This document shows positions 17,631 through 26,164 of a DNA stretch of 64,000 nucleotides, piece by piece. The notes beneath the pieces were generated by a model, which was given only the letters and a program-made list of their open reading frames with translations, made no database searches and had not been told where the DNA came from. The position numbers and the translations under genes were made by a program. Source of the stretch: Bradyrhizobium canariense (GTDB lineage: Bacteria > Pseudomonadota > Alphaproteobacteria > Rhizobiales > Xanthobacteraceae); assembly GCF_018130465.1 (NCBI RefSeq), contig NZ_JAFCKJ010000005.1, positions 248,001-312,000 on the forward strand. Reading direction: 5' to 3'. How positions within the stretch are numbered: position 1 is the first letter of the stretch; every line of letters begins with the position of its first letter.

Positions 17631-18661
17631 TTCGAGACGCGCCTGCCCCCGGACTTCCCCTGCTGCTTGGACGAGGATTCCGTCGGCGCATCCAGGAAGA
17701 CCACCGGTGTGCCGCGCTTGACGTGATCGCCCAACGCGCGCACGTCCCAATTGGTCAGCCTGACGCAGCCGTGCGACGCGGACTTGCTGACCTTGTCGGG
17801 CTCCGCCGTGCCGTGGATGCCGTAACCCTGCGCCGACAAGCCGATCCAGAATGCGCCGACCGGATTGTTCGGGCCCGGCTGGACGTCGAACGGCTGTTTC
17901 GATTTGACGCTGCTGAACTTGTAGTCGGGATTGTAGTGATAGGTTGGCTTCTCGTTGGTGCTGGTGACCTTGAGCGTACCGCTCGGCGTCGGACGATCCG
18001 GACTGCCGATTGACGCGGGATAGAATGCAAGCAAGCGGCCGGCTCCGTCGAACGCCTTCAGGGTCTCGTTCTTCTTGTCGATCTCGAGGCGTGCAACGGG
18101 CGGCAGCTCCCTTCGTGCAGAGACGTTCGCAACCGTAATCGTCTCTCCGGCCTTGTCGAAGGACTTGCCGGGATTGAGCGTCCGGACCAGCTCCCCGCTC
18201 ATGTGGAATTTTTCGGCGAGCCCCTCGAGCGGGCTGGTGTAGCTCAGCGCCTTCAGCGACTTCATGTCCTCGAGCTTGCCCGGCAGCTCCTTCAGGAACG
18301 GTCCCTTCACGTCGACGTCGGTGATCTTGTAATCGACGATCATGGGACCTTCGCTCGCCGCACTCAGCCTGTCCCAAAGTTCCGGCGCGATCGTCTTGTC
18401 GGACGCGATACCGTTCTGCTCGGCAAATGCCTTCAACGCCTTCTGCGCGTTCTCGCCGAACTTGCCGTCGATTTCGCCGGGCGAGAACTGGGCACGGTCC
18501 AGCATGATTTGCAGCTTCACAACGGACGCGCTGATCTTGTCGGTCGCCGGCTGTTTTGCGGGACGCGCAGCGTCGTTCACTGCGCCGGCGTCGAGATTGT
18601 TCGCGAGCGCCGGGCAGATCACCACCAACGAAATCATCGCGCCAAGCATCCACCGCATCAT
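17627..18661 (-). CDS. L,D-transpeptidase (YkuD) with peptidoglycan-binding domain
   Basis: A 344-residue exported enzyme. A signal peptide spans residues 1-20. A peptidoglycan_binding_1-type domain is at about 46-98 (VVKLQIMLDRAQFSPGEIDGKFG). The catalytic YkuD domain follows with His283 in GIHGT and the active site SHGCVRLTN at 296-304 (catalytic Cys299). It would cross-link peptidoglycan stems or attach outer-membrane proteins in the periplasm. A Ser/Gln/Lys-rich tail follows the domain. It is divergent from the lytic transglycosylase gene, so both murein enzymes may share one control region (18662-18840). Confidence 0.9.
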   Translation of the reverse strand: MMRWMLGAMISLVVICPALANNLDAGAVNDAARPAKQPATDKISASVVKLQIMLDRAQFSPGEIDGKFGENAQKALKAFAEQNGIASDKTIAPELWDRLSAASEGPMIVDYKITDVDVKGPFLKELPGKLEDMKSLKALSYTSPLEGLAEKFHMSGELVRTLNPGKSFDKAGETITVANVSARRELPPVARLEIDKKNETLKAFDGAGRLLAFYPASIGSPDRPTPSGTLKVTSTNEKPTYHYNPDYKFSSVKSKQPFDVQPGPNNPVGAFWIGLSAQGYGIHGTAEPDKVSKSASHGCVRLTNWDVRALGDHVKRGTPVVFLDAPTESSSKQQGKSGGRRVSN

Positions 18662-18840
18662 GTCGCTCGTCCCAATTCACCAATGCCCCGCAAAACCGCG
18701 GAGAGTTTTGCGGCGGGAACACCGTAGTAACACCGGCGGAACCGACGAGACCGCAGCTTTGCCGCAATCGCACGGTTAAGAACTCGTTATCGCCGGCGCA
18801 GCGCTGGCTGTTCATCCCACAGTTCGAGGTTGCTCCAGCA

Positions 18841-19788
18841 ATGCGATTTGTCATCGCGGCTTGCGCCGCGTTCATGATTCTGATGTGCGACCTCGATCCG
18901 TCGGCGTCCCGCCAAACATCGGCTTTCGACCACGCCGTTCTTCAAAACACTCAAGCCTCGCCACTTGTTCCGGTGGTCGAGCTGTTCCTCGCAAGTGTGC
19001 AGGCCCTCGAGCTCGCCAATGCACGCGCGGCCTATGAGGAGACACCCGAGCCGCCGCATGCGGTCGAACCTGTCGCGCAGGCGCCGGCTTCGCCGACGGA
19101 ACGATTCTGCCACGCGCTTCGTGAAGCCGCCGAGGCCAGCGGCATTCCGGTGCCGTTCTTCGCGCGCCTGATCTGGCAGGAGAGCCGCTTCAAGTCCAAC
19201 GAGGTCAGCCAGGCCGGCGCCCAGGGCGTCGCACAGTTCATGCCGGAAACGGCAGCGGAGGTGGGGTTGGATGATCCCTTCGATCCGATGAAGGCGCTGC
19301 CGGCATCAGCCAAATTCCTGCGCAAGCTGCGCGACGATTTCGGCAACCTCGGCCTTGCCGCAGCCGCCTATAACGCAGGTCCCGGCCGGATCCAGAAATG
19401 GCTCGCCAAAGAGAGCGAACTGCCGCGCGAGACACGCGACTATGTCCGCATCATCACCGGCACCAGGGCCGAGGACTGGACCGAACGCGCGGTAGCCCTC
19501 GCGATCCGGATCGACCTGCCACGCGAGGCGCCCTGCGAGGGCATCGGCAGCCTTTCCAAGACGAAGGACGTTGCCTGGGTTCCGGTGAACCTGACGTCCT
19601 CGGTCACGACCATCATTCGCAAGGCGGAGCAACTGGCGGCGCGATTGACGGCCAACCGCGCACGCAAGCGGCTTGCGTCCCTGATCCGAAAGAGCACCCA
19701 CGGCAAGGCACGCAGCATGATCGCGGCGCGCGCGGCGGGAAAGAGCGCGAAGGCCCGCGCCATCCGCCTCGCATCCAGCGAGCGCTAA
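18841..19788 (+). CDS. Exported lytic transglycosylase
   Basis: About 315 residues from the ATG at 18841. The N-terminus is a signal peptide (MRFVIAACAAFMILMCDL) and the SLT domain covers about residues 85-210. Catalytic Glu114 lies in WQESRFKS, with GVAQFMPETA and AAAYNAGPGRI motifs. It cleaves the glycan strand of peptidoglycan to a 1,6-anhydro end. The C-terminal 60 residues are strongly basic (ARKRLASLIRKS) and may bind the wall or nucleic acid. The upstream in-frame extension is rejected since it runs antisense into the transpeptidase gene. Confidence 0.88.
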   Translation: MRFVIAACAAFMILMCDLDPSASRQTSAFDHAVLQNTQASPLVPVVELFLASVQALELANARAAYEETPEPPHAVEPVAQAPASPTERFCHALREAAEASGIPVPFFARLIWQESRFKSNEVSQAGAQGVAQFMPETAAEVGLDDPFDPMKALPASAKFLRKLRDDFGNLGLAAAAYNAGPGRIQKWLAKESELPRETRDYVRIITGTRAEDWTERAVALAIRIDLPREAPCEGIGSLSKTKDVAWVPVNLTSSVTTIIRKAEQLAARLTANRARKRLASLIRKSTHGKARSMIAARAAGKSAKARAIRLASSER

Positions 19789-19792
19789 CCGG

Positions 19793-20176
19793 TCACACCG
19801 GCTTGTCGTCGTCGGTCACCGGCGACGTCACCACAAGAAACACGAGATCGGTCAGGCCGGAGTTCGAGATCGCGTGCTCGACGCCGGGCGGCAGGAAAAT
19901 CACGTCGTGCTTGCGCACGACATGGTTCTTGCCGGCGATTTCCATCAGGCCCTCGCCGTCGAGGACGTGATAGACCTGCTCCTGCACCTTGTGGTGATGC
20001 CGCGCGACATAGGCCATCGGCTGGTACATCGAGATGCGGTAGTCGATGCGGCGCGAGCCTGCCGTTTCCGGCATCACCAGCGGCTTTGACAGCGCGCCGC
20101 CGAAGTGATTGGGGAATTCGCGCCAGGGCACCTCCGCAATGTTGCGAATGAAGGCGCCGTTGCTGTCCTCGGCCAT
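19793..20176 (-). CDS. Cupin domain protein
   Basis: A 127-residue single cupin domain. Cupin motif 1 (residues about 60-80) has the metal-binding cluster ARHHHKVQEQVYHVLDGEG and motif 2 has PPGVEHAISN. It could be a metal-dependent dioxygenase, isomerase or a sensor-like protein. It follows the neighbouring SDR by 11 bases on the same strand, and the ThDP enzyme lies just upstream, so the three appear to form a small catabolic operon. Confidence 0.8.
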   Translation of the reverse strand: MAEDSNGAFIRNIAEVPWREFPNHFGGALSKPLVMPETAGSRRIDYRISMYQPMAYVARHHHKVQEQVYHVLDGEGLMEIAGKNHVVRKHDVIFLPPGVEHAISNSGLTDLVFLVVTSPVTDDDKPV

Positions 20177-20187
20177 GATCGTGCTCC

Positions 20188-20892
20188 CTAGTTCACCAGC
20201 GCGCCGCCGTCGACATAGACGATCGAGCCGGTGGCGAACCCATTCGCCATCAAGCTCAGAATCTGTTGGGCGATGTCCTCGGCCATGCCGACGCGGCCGA
20301 CCGGGAGCGCGGCCGCGGTCCTGGCCAGCATCTCCTTGCGCGCCGCCTCCGGCATCGCGGCCCGGATCGGCGTGTCGATCACACCGGGCGAGACCGCATT
20401 CACGCGCACCGGTGCAAGCTCCAGCGCGAGCGCACGGGCCAGCGATTCCAGCGCGCCGTTCGCGGCGCTGATGATCGCCGAATTCGGCCGCGGCCGGACA
20501 CTGAGGAAACCGGTGACCAGCGTCAGCGAACCGCCCGGCCGGATCTCGGCCTCGCGCGCGACGCGCCAGGCGCCCCAGAACTTGCCTTCCATGGTGGCGC
20601 GGACGTCGTCCATCGCCACCGTCTTGAACGGGCCGGTGCGGAGCTGCGCGGCCGTCAGCACCACGTGGTCGACGGGACCGGTGCGGCGAAACAGTTCGGC
20701 GACACTCTGGTCGCTGGTAACGTCGGCGGGGATCGCCGTCACCTTCAGCCGCTCCGCTACGGGATCGAGCTTCGCGGCGCTGCGCGAGGCGATCACGACG
20801 TCCGCGCCCCGGCCCTTGGCGAGCTCTGCCGTGGCAAGCCCGATGCCTGAGGAGCCGCCGACCACCACGACCTTCTTGCCTGCGAGCGTCAT
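20188..20892 (-). CDS. SDR family protein with missing catalytic Tyr and Lys
   Basis: A 234-residue SDR fold with an intact NAD(P) motif GGSSGIG (residues 12-18) and the typical late segment VRVNAVSPGVIDTP. Where the YxxxK motif should be, the sequence reads NSAIISAANGAL, so the position of Tyr is Ile141 and of Lys is Asn145. Similar Tyr-less SDRs exist. Activity, if any, must use another residue. The start at 20892 has GGGGAG upstream; a much longer open frame overlaps the ThDP gene and is rejected. Middle gene between the cupin and ThDP enzyme. Confidence 0.82.
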   Translation of the reverse strand: MTLAGKKVVVVGGSSGIGLATAELAKGRGADVVIASRSAAKLDPVAERLKVTAIPADVTSDQSVAELFRRTGPVDHVVLTAAQLRTGPFKTVAMDDVRATMEGKFWGAWRVAREAEIRPGGSLTLVTGFLSVRPRPNSAIISAANGALESLARALALELAPVRVNAVSPGVIDTPIRAAMPEAARKEMLARTAAALPVGRVGMAEDIAQQILSLMANGFATGSIVYVDGGALVN

Positions 20893-20942
20893 TGCTATCT
20901 CCCCGATTTCATATTTTGATTGGCGGTCTGCGCGCTGCGCGA

Positions 20943-22742
20943 TCAGCCCGGCTGGAAGCGTGTACCGATGCCGGCCTTGCTCTGGCCGAGGCCCGGCAAT
21001 TCCCAGACGCCGGCGCCGACCGGATTGACGTCGGCAGCGATGTCGACGTCGATCAGATACGGCCTGTTCGCGGCGATACCCTTGCGGATCGCCTCGCCAA
21101 GATCGCCCGCGCGGTCGACCCGCACGCCCTCGACGCCACAAGAGCGCGCCATCGCCGCGAAATCCGGATTGTAACGTGCGCCGGTCTCCGGGTGTTTGAA
21201 GTCGGTCGCGAGCTCGCGGCCGCCGAGATAGCCGCGCTGAAGTCCGCGGATCGAAGCATAGGCGTAGTTGTTCCAGACCACCCAGACCACGGGCAGATTG
21301 TACTCGACTGCCGTGCCCAGCACGTTGGCATGCATGAAGAAGGCGCCGTCCCCGCACACGGACACGCAGGGCCGATCGGGCGCCGCGAATTTCGCGCCCA
21401 TCACACCGGCGACGCCAAAGCCCATCGGGCCAAAGCCCATCGAGCCGATCAGCGAGTCCGGCCGCTTCGGCTTGCAGAAGCCGAGCAGCCAATTGTGATG
21501 CACGCCGATGTCGGAGACGAGGATCGCATCCTCGGGCAGCGCCTTGTCGATCTCGACCGCCGCACGCTGCGGGTTGATCGGCGTGGTGTCGTCGGAGAAG
21601 CCGGGCGCGACGAACTTGTCCCATTCCTTGCGATAGCCGTCGATCTGCGCCAGCCATTTCTTGCGGGCATCCGACTTCTTGAAGAGGTTGTCGCGGCGAT
21701 CGAGCTCGGCATGTATTTGCCGCAGGAAGGTGCGAACGTCGGCCATCAGGCCGAGCGCGACGGGATAATTGCGGCCGATCTCTTCAGGGTCGATATCGAC
21801 ATGGATCAGTTTGGTCGGGGGGATCGTGAAGGAATAGCCTGGGATCCACGAGCTCGAGGTACGGTCGTCGAAGCGAACACCGAGCGCGAGCAGCACATCG
21901 GCCTGCCGCGTCGCGTGATTGGCCTGGTAATGCCCGGCGCGCGCGACAAGGCCGAGCGCCAGCGGATGGTTGACGTCGAGCGCGCCGAGACCGCTCGCGG
22001 ATGCCGCCACGGGAATCTGCAGCCGTTCGGCCAGCTTGCGCAGCTCGTCCGCGGCACCGCCATAGCGCACGCCCTGCCCGACCAGCATCACCGGCCGTTC
22101 GGCCGAGAGCAGCATGTCGACCGCCGTCTCGACGCCGTCGGGGTCGGCCCCGCAGCGGCTGGAGATATTGGCACTCCACTCGCTCGCCTTCGGCGCTTCC
22201 TCGGCTGCCGCTTCCATGAAGACGTCGAAGGGCACGTCGATCACGACAGGCCCCGGCCGCCCCGTGACCATCGTCTTCCAGGCCTGCCGCACTGCGAGTG
22301 GCACCATCTCGCCGCGCGTCGGCTGAAACACCTTCTTGCACATCGTGCGCACGGTGGAGGGGAAGTCGGCCTGATAGTGCCGGTACATCTCCTGGAACGC
22401 GCCGCGGTTGAATTGGCTGGTCGGCACGTTGCCGGTGATCGCCAAGAACGGCACGGAGTCCAGGAAGGCGTTGGCAAGCGCGATCGGCAGATTGGCCGAA
22501 CCCGGCCCGCAGGACGTGAAGGTCGCCGTCGGCCGGCCCGAAACGCGGTAATAGACGTCGGCCATGAAGCCGGCGACGCTCTCGTGATGCACGGAGATCG
22601 TCTTGATCTCGGAGGACCGCTCGTACAGCGCGTCGATGAACTGGATGTTGCCGTGGCCGCAGAGCCCGAACACCTGCGGCACCTTCTCCTGGATCAGATA
22701 ATCGACGATGACCTGAGCGCCATTGAGCATGTTTCGCGACAT
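20943..22742 (-). CDS. Thiamine diphosphate-dependent enzyme, acetolactate synthase-like
   Basis: A 599-residue ThDP enzyme with the three-domain order of the acetolactate synthase/decarboxylase family. Catalytic Glu54 lies in HHESVAGF, the central domain runs from about residue 190 to 330, and the ThDP motif begins at GDG464 and ends with Asn-Asn at 491-492. Substrate-determining residues cannot be read with certainty, so it may condense 2-oxoacids or decarboxylate one. It leads a cluster with an SDR and cupin and is divergent from an IclR regulator, which suggests inducible catabolism of a carboxylic acid. The start at 22742 opens on MSRNMLNG. Confidence 0.82.
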   Translation of the reverse strand: MSRNMLNGAQVIVDYLIQEKVPQVFGLCGHGNIQFIDALYERSSEIKTISVHHESVAGFMADVYYRVSGRPTATFTSCGPGSANLPIALANAFLDSVPFLAITGNVPTSQFNRGAFQEMYRHYQADFPSTVRTMCKKVFQPTRGEMVPLAVRQAWKTMVTGRPGPVVIDVPFDVFMEAAAEEAPKASEWSANISSRCGADPDGVETAVDMLLSAERPVMLVGQGVRYGGAADELRKLAERLQIPVAASASGLGALDVNHPLALGLVARAGHYQANHATRQADVLLALGVRFDDRTSSSWIPGYSFTIPPTKLIHVDIDPEEIGRNYPVALGLMADVRTFLRQIHAELDRRDNLFKKSDARKKWLAQIDGYRKEWDKFVAPGFSDDTTPINPQRAAVEIDKALPEDAILVSDIGVHHNWLLGFCKPKRPDSLIGSMGFGPMGFGVAGVMGAKFAAPDRPCVSVCGDGAFFMHANVLGTAVEYNLPVVWVVWNNYAYASIRGLQRGYLGGRELATDFKHPETGARYNPDFAAMARSCGVEGVRVDRAGDLGEAIRKGIAANRPYLIDVDIAADVNPVGAGVWELPGLGQSKAGIGTRFQPG

Positions 22743-22818
22743 CAACCCGTCTCCCTGCGGCCCACGACTTCTTATGGACCGATGCAGAGGACATGGCGGT
22801 CGACGTTGGGGCGCGACC

Positions 22819-22847
22819 AGCCTATTTCTCATAATGCTGTACGTCAA
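22819..22847 (-). promoter_or_regulatory. Candidate promoter of the ThDP/SDR/cupin operon
   Basis: On the minus strand TTGACG (22842-22847) is followed after 17 bases by TAGGCT (22819-22824). The first hexamer is close to the sigma-70 -35 consensus, the second weak. The region also holds TCATAAT and ATTGTGA as an imperfect inverted repeat, which may be the target of the divergent IclR regulator. This is a prediction from base pattern alone. Confidence 0.35.
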
Positions 22848-22967
22848 TTTGTATTGTGATAGGCTGTTGACCTGAGGAGTTGCGGGCTCGATCCCCAAGG
22901 TTGCGTGGTTGCGTGCTACTGTCGCACGAATGGAGTCACGACCGATTCACCAGAGGGGACCTCTTCC

Positions 22968-23879
22968 TTGAGATCGCGTACCAAGCCCACGACCGGCGAG
23001 AAGCCTGCAAGCGCACGCAAATCCGCGATCACCAAACTGATCCCCGCGCCGCAAGCCGATGGCGGCGAAGACATCGACGACAAGCAGCGGAGCGGCGGCG
23101 TCCAGTCGCTCGGCCGCGCCTTCTCGATCCTCGAAGAGGTCGCGCGCCATCGCGAGGGAATCGGGCTTGCGGAGCTGAGCAAGCTGGTCGGCCTGCACAA
23201 CTCGACGACCTTTCACCTCGCAAAGACGCTGGTCTCGCTCGGCTACCTCCGCCAGGAGAAGGACAGCAAGCGCTACCGCATCGGGCGCCCCTTGTTTGCG
23301 CTCGCGGCAAGCGCGCTGGACGAGATCGAAATGGTCAATGTCGCAACGCCGGTGCTGGAGGAGCTGTCGCGCCAGACCGGCGAAAGCGGCCATTTTGCCG
23401 TGCGAATGGGCGACGCGGTGATCGTCATCGCCCGCACCAGCGGTCCCGGTGCGTTTCAGCTGACCGACCGTGTCGGTGTGGTGCGGCCCGCCCATTGCAC
23501 CGCGCTCGGCAAGATCATCCTGGCGTCGCTCCGCCCCGAGCAGCTCAAGCGGTTCATCGATCGCGTGGAGCTGAAACCCTCGACGCCAAAATCCATCAGC
23601 AACCCCGCCGCGCTGATGCGCGAGATCGCCGAGGTGCAGCGCACCGGCGTTGCCTTCGACGACGGCGAGTTCAATCCGGAAGTCCGCTGCGTCGCCGTGC
23701 CCGTGACCGATTTCACCGGGCAGGTGGTCGGTGCGCTCGGTATTTCCGGGCCGATCTGGCGGCTCTCCAACCAGGCGCTGCACGCCGGCGCACAGGTCGT
23801 GCAGGCGGCCGCGGACCGCCTGTCGGCCGAGTTCGGCGCCAAGGACCGGGCGCACAAGGCGCTCACGCAAAAAGCCTGA
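22968..23879 (+). CDS. IclR family transcriptional regulator
   Basis: About 303 residues from the TTG at 22968, preceded by AGAGGGGA at a good distance; a GTG at 22905 would give a longer form. A basic N-terminal extension is followed by a winged HTH (SLGRAFSILEEVARHREGIGL, VGLHNSTTFHLAKTL) and a C-terminal effector domain (HCTALGKIILA, GALGISGP). It is divergent from the ThDP enzyme operon and upstream of an ABC binding-protein remnant, so one or both may be its targets. The ligand is probably a small organic acid, as for many IclR proteins (inference). Confidence 0.85.
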   Translation: MRSRTKPTTGEKPASARKSAITKLIPAPQADGGEDIDDKQRSGGVQSLGRAFSILEEVARHREGIGLAELSKLVGLHNSTTFHLAKTLVSLGYLRQEKDSKRYRIGRPLFALAASALDEIEMVNVATPVLEELSRQTGESGHFAVRMGDAVIVIARTSGPGAFQLTDRVGVVRPAHCTALGKIILASLRPEQLKRFIDRVELKPSTPKSISNPAALMREIAEVQRTGVAFDDGEFNPEVRCVAVPVTDFTGQVVGALGISGPIWRLSNQALHAGAQVVQAAADRLSAEFGAKDRAHKALTQKA

Positions 23880-23907
23880 GCCGCACGCAGGGCGGCGATT
23901 TTGCCGG

Positions 23908-23979
23908 TTGACACCGGTGATGGCGTTCGGGGTTATCCTCCAGCATTAGAACAAGGTCTCTCACATTATCGGATATCCG
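23908..23979 (+). promoter_or_regulatory. Candidate promoter and operator before the truncated ABC binding protein
   Basis: A perfect -35 hexamer TTGACA lies at 23908-23913; a weak TTATCC follows at 19 bases, a long spacing. Further down, CGGATATCCG (23970-23979) is a perfect palindrome that could bind a regulator. The gene it would drive is now a truncated binding protein, so any surviving control may be vestigial. Confidence 0.3.
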
Positions 23980-24021
23980 GTTTTGAAGGGAGGCAGGCGA
24001 TGCACCCGGGAGGAGACAGAC

Positions 24022-24593
24022 ATGATCCGCTACCCGCGACGGACGTTGTTACGGGCGGGCGCTGCCTTCGTTGGCGCGACCGCACTTGGGTTTCCGGCAA
24101 TCGTGAAGGCCCAGGCCGAGAAGATCCGGATCGGGCACCTGACGCCGCTCACGGGCTTTCTCGGCGTGATCGGCAGCTACGCGCAGTTCGGCGTGAAGCT
24201 CGCCGCCGAAGAGATCAACCAGTCCGGCGGCATTCTGGGCAGGCCGATCGACCTGCTCTCGGAAGACTCGATCAACCCCGCGACCGCGGCGACCAAGGCG
24301 CAGCGCATGCTGGAGCAGGACGGCGCGGTGGTGCTGCTTGGCGAGATCTCGTCGGCCTCCTCGCTCACCATCATGCAGGTCGCCGAGCGCAACAAGAAGG
24401 TGTTCTTCTCGACCGGCGCGCGCTCGGACGCGCTGCGCGGCAAGAACTGCAACAAATATTCCTTCCACTGCGACATCCCCAACACCGTGATGGTCAACGC
24501 AGTCGGCACCGCGCTGTCCCAAAAGGGCATCGTGAAGGGCAAGAAGTTCTTCACGCTCACGGCCGACTACATCTTTGGCCATGACCTGCTGAG
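24022..24593 (+). pseudogene. Truncated branched-chain-type ABC transporter substrate-binding protein
   Basis: The ATG at 24022 has GGGAGGAGA upstream. The product begins with a Tat-like signal (RRTLLRAGAAFVGA) followed by a type I periplasmic binding-protein N-domain: IRIGHLTPLTGF, INQSGGILGRPIDLL, GEISSASSLTIMQ. The family usually has about 400 residues; recognisable homology stops at YIFGHDLL, about residue 190. After that the frame runs out of register into the remnant of an ATPase gene and then antisense into the next gene, ending at 25047. I interpret it as one side of a large internal deletion. Confidence 0.8.
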
Positions 24594-24601
24594 GGCGGCA
24601 C

Positions 24602-24745
24602 GTGATCGTCGAGCACAATCTCGACCTCGTGCTCGCGCTCGCCGACCGCGTCTTCGCGCTGGAGCGTGGCGCCGTGTTCCACCAGGGACCGGCGGCGCCG
24701 CTGCTGAACGATCTCGGCTATCGCAAGCAGATCCTGTGGCTCTAG
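24602..24745 (+). pseudogene. C-terminal remnant of a LivF-type ABC ATPase
   Basis: In this frame a 47-residue tail is encoded: VIVEHNLDLVLALADRV, FALERGAVFHQGP and a terminal RKQILWL with a stop at 24743-24745. It matches the H-loop (EHN) and D-terminal region of LivF proteins of branched-chain amino acid ABC systems. A TGA precedes it in the same frame. It directly abuts the truncated binding protein in a different frame, so it is the right edge of the deleted transporter operon. Confidence 0.78.
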
Positions 24746-24750
24746 CGCCC

Positions 24751-25725
24751 CTACTCCGCCTTGATGTTCGCCGCCGCCACCACTTCGGCGAGCTCCTTCG
24801 TCTCCTTCGCGATCTTGGCCGCATACTCAGCCGGACTCAGCACGCTCACGACGCCCTGCGTCTCCAGCCGCTCCTGCAACACCGGATCCTTGGCGGCGGC
24901 GACGATCTCCCGGTGCAGCGTCTCCAGGATCGGCGCAGGCACAGCCTTCGGCATGAAGAAGCCGACCCAGAACGAGATGTCGAAGCCGGGATAGCCGGCT
25001 TCCGCGACGGTCGGCACGTCCGGCAGCGCCGGCAGCCGCTCGGCTGACGACACCGCGAGCGCGCGCAGCTTGCCGGCCTTCACCAGCGGCACGGCGGACA
25101 AGGGATCGAACACCGCCAGGACCTCCTGTGCGAGGATGCCGACCTCGGACGCCGCACCTCCGCGATAGGGCACGTGGATCATCTTGATGCCGGCCTTCTG
25201 GCTGAGCAGCTCCATGGCAAGATGGGCGAGGTTGCCGTTGCCGCCCGAGCCGTAGGCAAGCGCGCCGGGCGCAGCCTTTGCCGCGGCGACGAGATCGGCG
25301 ACGGTGTTGATGTGGGCCGTCTTGGGATTCTCCGGATTGACCACGAGCACGAGCGGCGCCGACACGACGGTGGTCAGCGGAGCGAAGTCTTTTTCCGGGT
25401 CGTAGCGGATATCCCTGAACAGCGTCCTGTTGAGCGTGATGGTGGACGAGTTGCAGGCCAGCATCGTGTAGCCGTCACCTTCCGCATGCGCGACGCCTTC
25501 GGCTGCGATCATGCCGTTGGCGCCGGCGCGGTTCTCGACCACGAAAGGTTGTCCGAGCTTGTTGCCCAGTCGATCGGCGACGATGCGCGCGACGACGTCG
25601 ACCGGGCCGCCCGCGCTGAAGCCGACCATGATCTTGACCGGCCGCACCGGATATTTTTGCGCGAGGGCCTCTGTCGTCGCGCACAATCCGGCGACGATCG
25701 CCAGCAGGCGAAGCGTTCGTTGCAT
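24751..25725 (-). CDS. Bug family tripartite tricarboxylate transporter substrate-binding protein
   Basis: A 324-residue periplasmic receptor. A signal peptide covers residues 1-22 (cleavage after ALA). Family segments are VRPVKIMVGFSAGGPVD, VENRAGANGMIAAE, HVPYRGG and PTVAEAGYPG. Bug receptors bind carboxylates such as citrate or aromatic acids for TctAB-type transporters. No TctA/TctB genes adjoin, so it is an orphan receptor, as is common in Bradyrhizobium. It is convergent with the LivF remnant by 5 bases. Confidence 0.88.
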   Translation of the reverse strand: MQRTLRLLAIVAGLCATTEALAQKYPVRPVKIMVGFSAGGPVDVVARIVADRLGNKLGQPFVVENRAGANGMIAAEGVAHAEGDGYTMLACNSSTITLNRTLFRDIRYDPEKDFAPLTTVVSAPLVLVVNPENPKTAHINTVADLVAAAKAAPGALAYGSGGNGNLAHLAMELLSQKAGIKMIHVPYRGGAASEVGILAQEVLAVFDPLSAVPLVKAGKLRALAVSSAERLPALPDVPTVAEAGYPGFDISFWVGFFMPKAVPAPILETLHREIVAAAKDPVLQERLETQGVVSVLSPAEYAAKIAKETKELAEVVAAANIKAE

Positions 25726-26164
25726 TCGTTCTCTCCCCAGACGAATCGCGGCGCCTTTGCATCACGCGGCGCATTCCGGAATCATGATGAGCGGCCGCGC
25801 AGGATTTCGCAATCGCGTTTGCACGCTGGCATTCCGTCGCGCGGCAGGTCAGGGCACGTCCGAAACGAAAAACGCGAAAACAACCCCATGCACAGTAGCC
25901 GGCCGCTGTCAGAACAAGGGCTTACACGGACAAGAATCTACACGACCGGGAATTGCGCGCTTCGCAATGCCGTTTGACTCGTCGGGCAAAACACCGGCAG
26001 AATGCCATCATCGCAACGATCGCCAGCATCCACGCCGCCCGACCACGGGGCGCCGCGCGGCGATTGCGCGTAAGCCCTTCATCGACATCTCGAAAATCGC
26101 ACAGGCGCGCAGCGAGCGATCGATTTCGCGCGCGACGAGCCCGCGCGGGCAAAGGACACAGCAC
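25726..26164. other. Non-coding stretch with repeat-like sequence
   Basis: A 439-base gap with no convincing gene. The part around 25860-26005 (ACGCGAAAACAACCCCATGC, CTTCGCAATGCCGTTTGACT, CGTCGGGCAAAACACCGGC) resembles non-coding sequence I associate with many Bradyrhizobium intergenic regions. The remainder should contain the promoters of the Bug gene (minus) and of the hypothetical protein (plus). Confidence 0.4.

Noticed and set aside
20893-21657. Upstream extension of the Tyr-less SDR frame
   Set aside because: It overlaps the ThDP gene in another frame; GGGGAG precedes the ATG at 20892.
20943-22859. Plus-strand open frame of 655 codons opposite the ThDP enzyme
   Set aside because: The minus-strand protein has complete ThDP motifs; the plus-strand product is His/Arg/Asp-rich without domains.
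24594-25047. C-terminal extension of the truncated ABC binding protein to residue 342
   Set aside because: This part reads the LivF remnant out of frame and then the Bug gene antisense; it is not a natural fusion.
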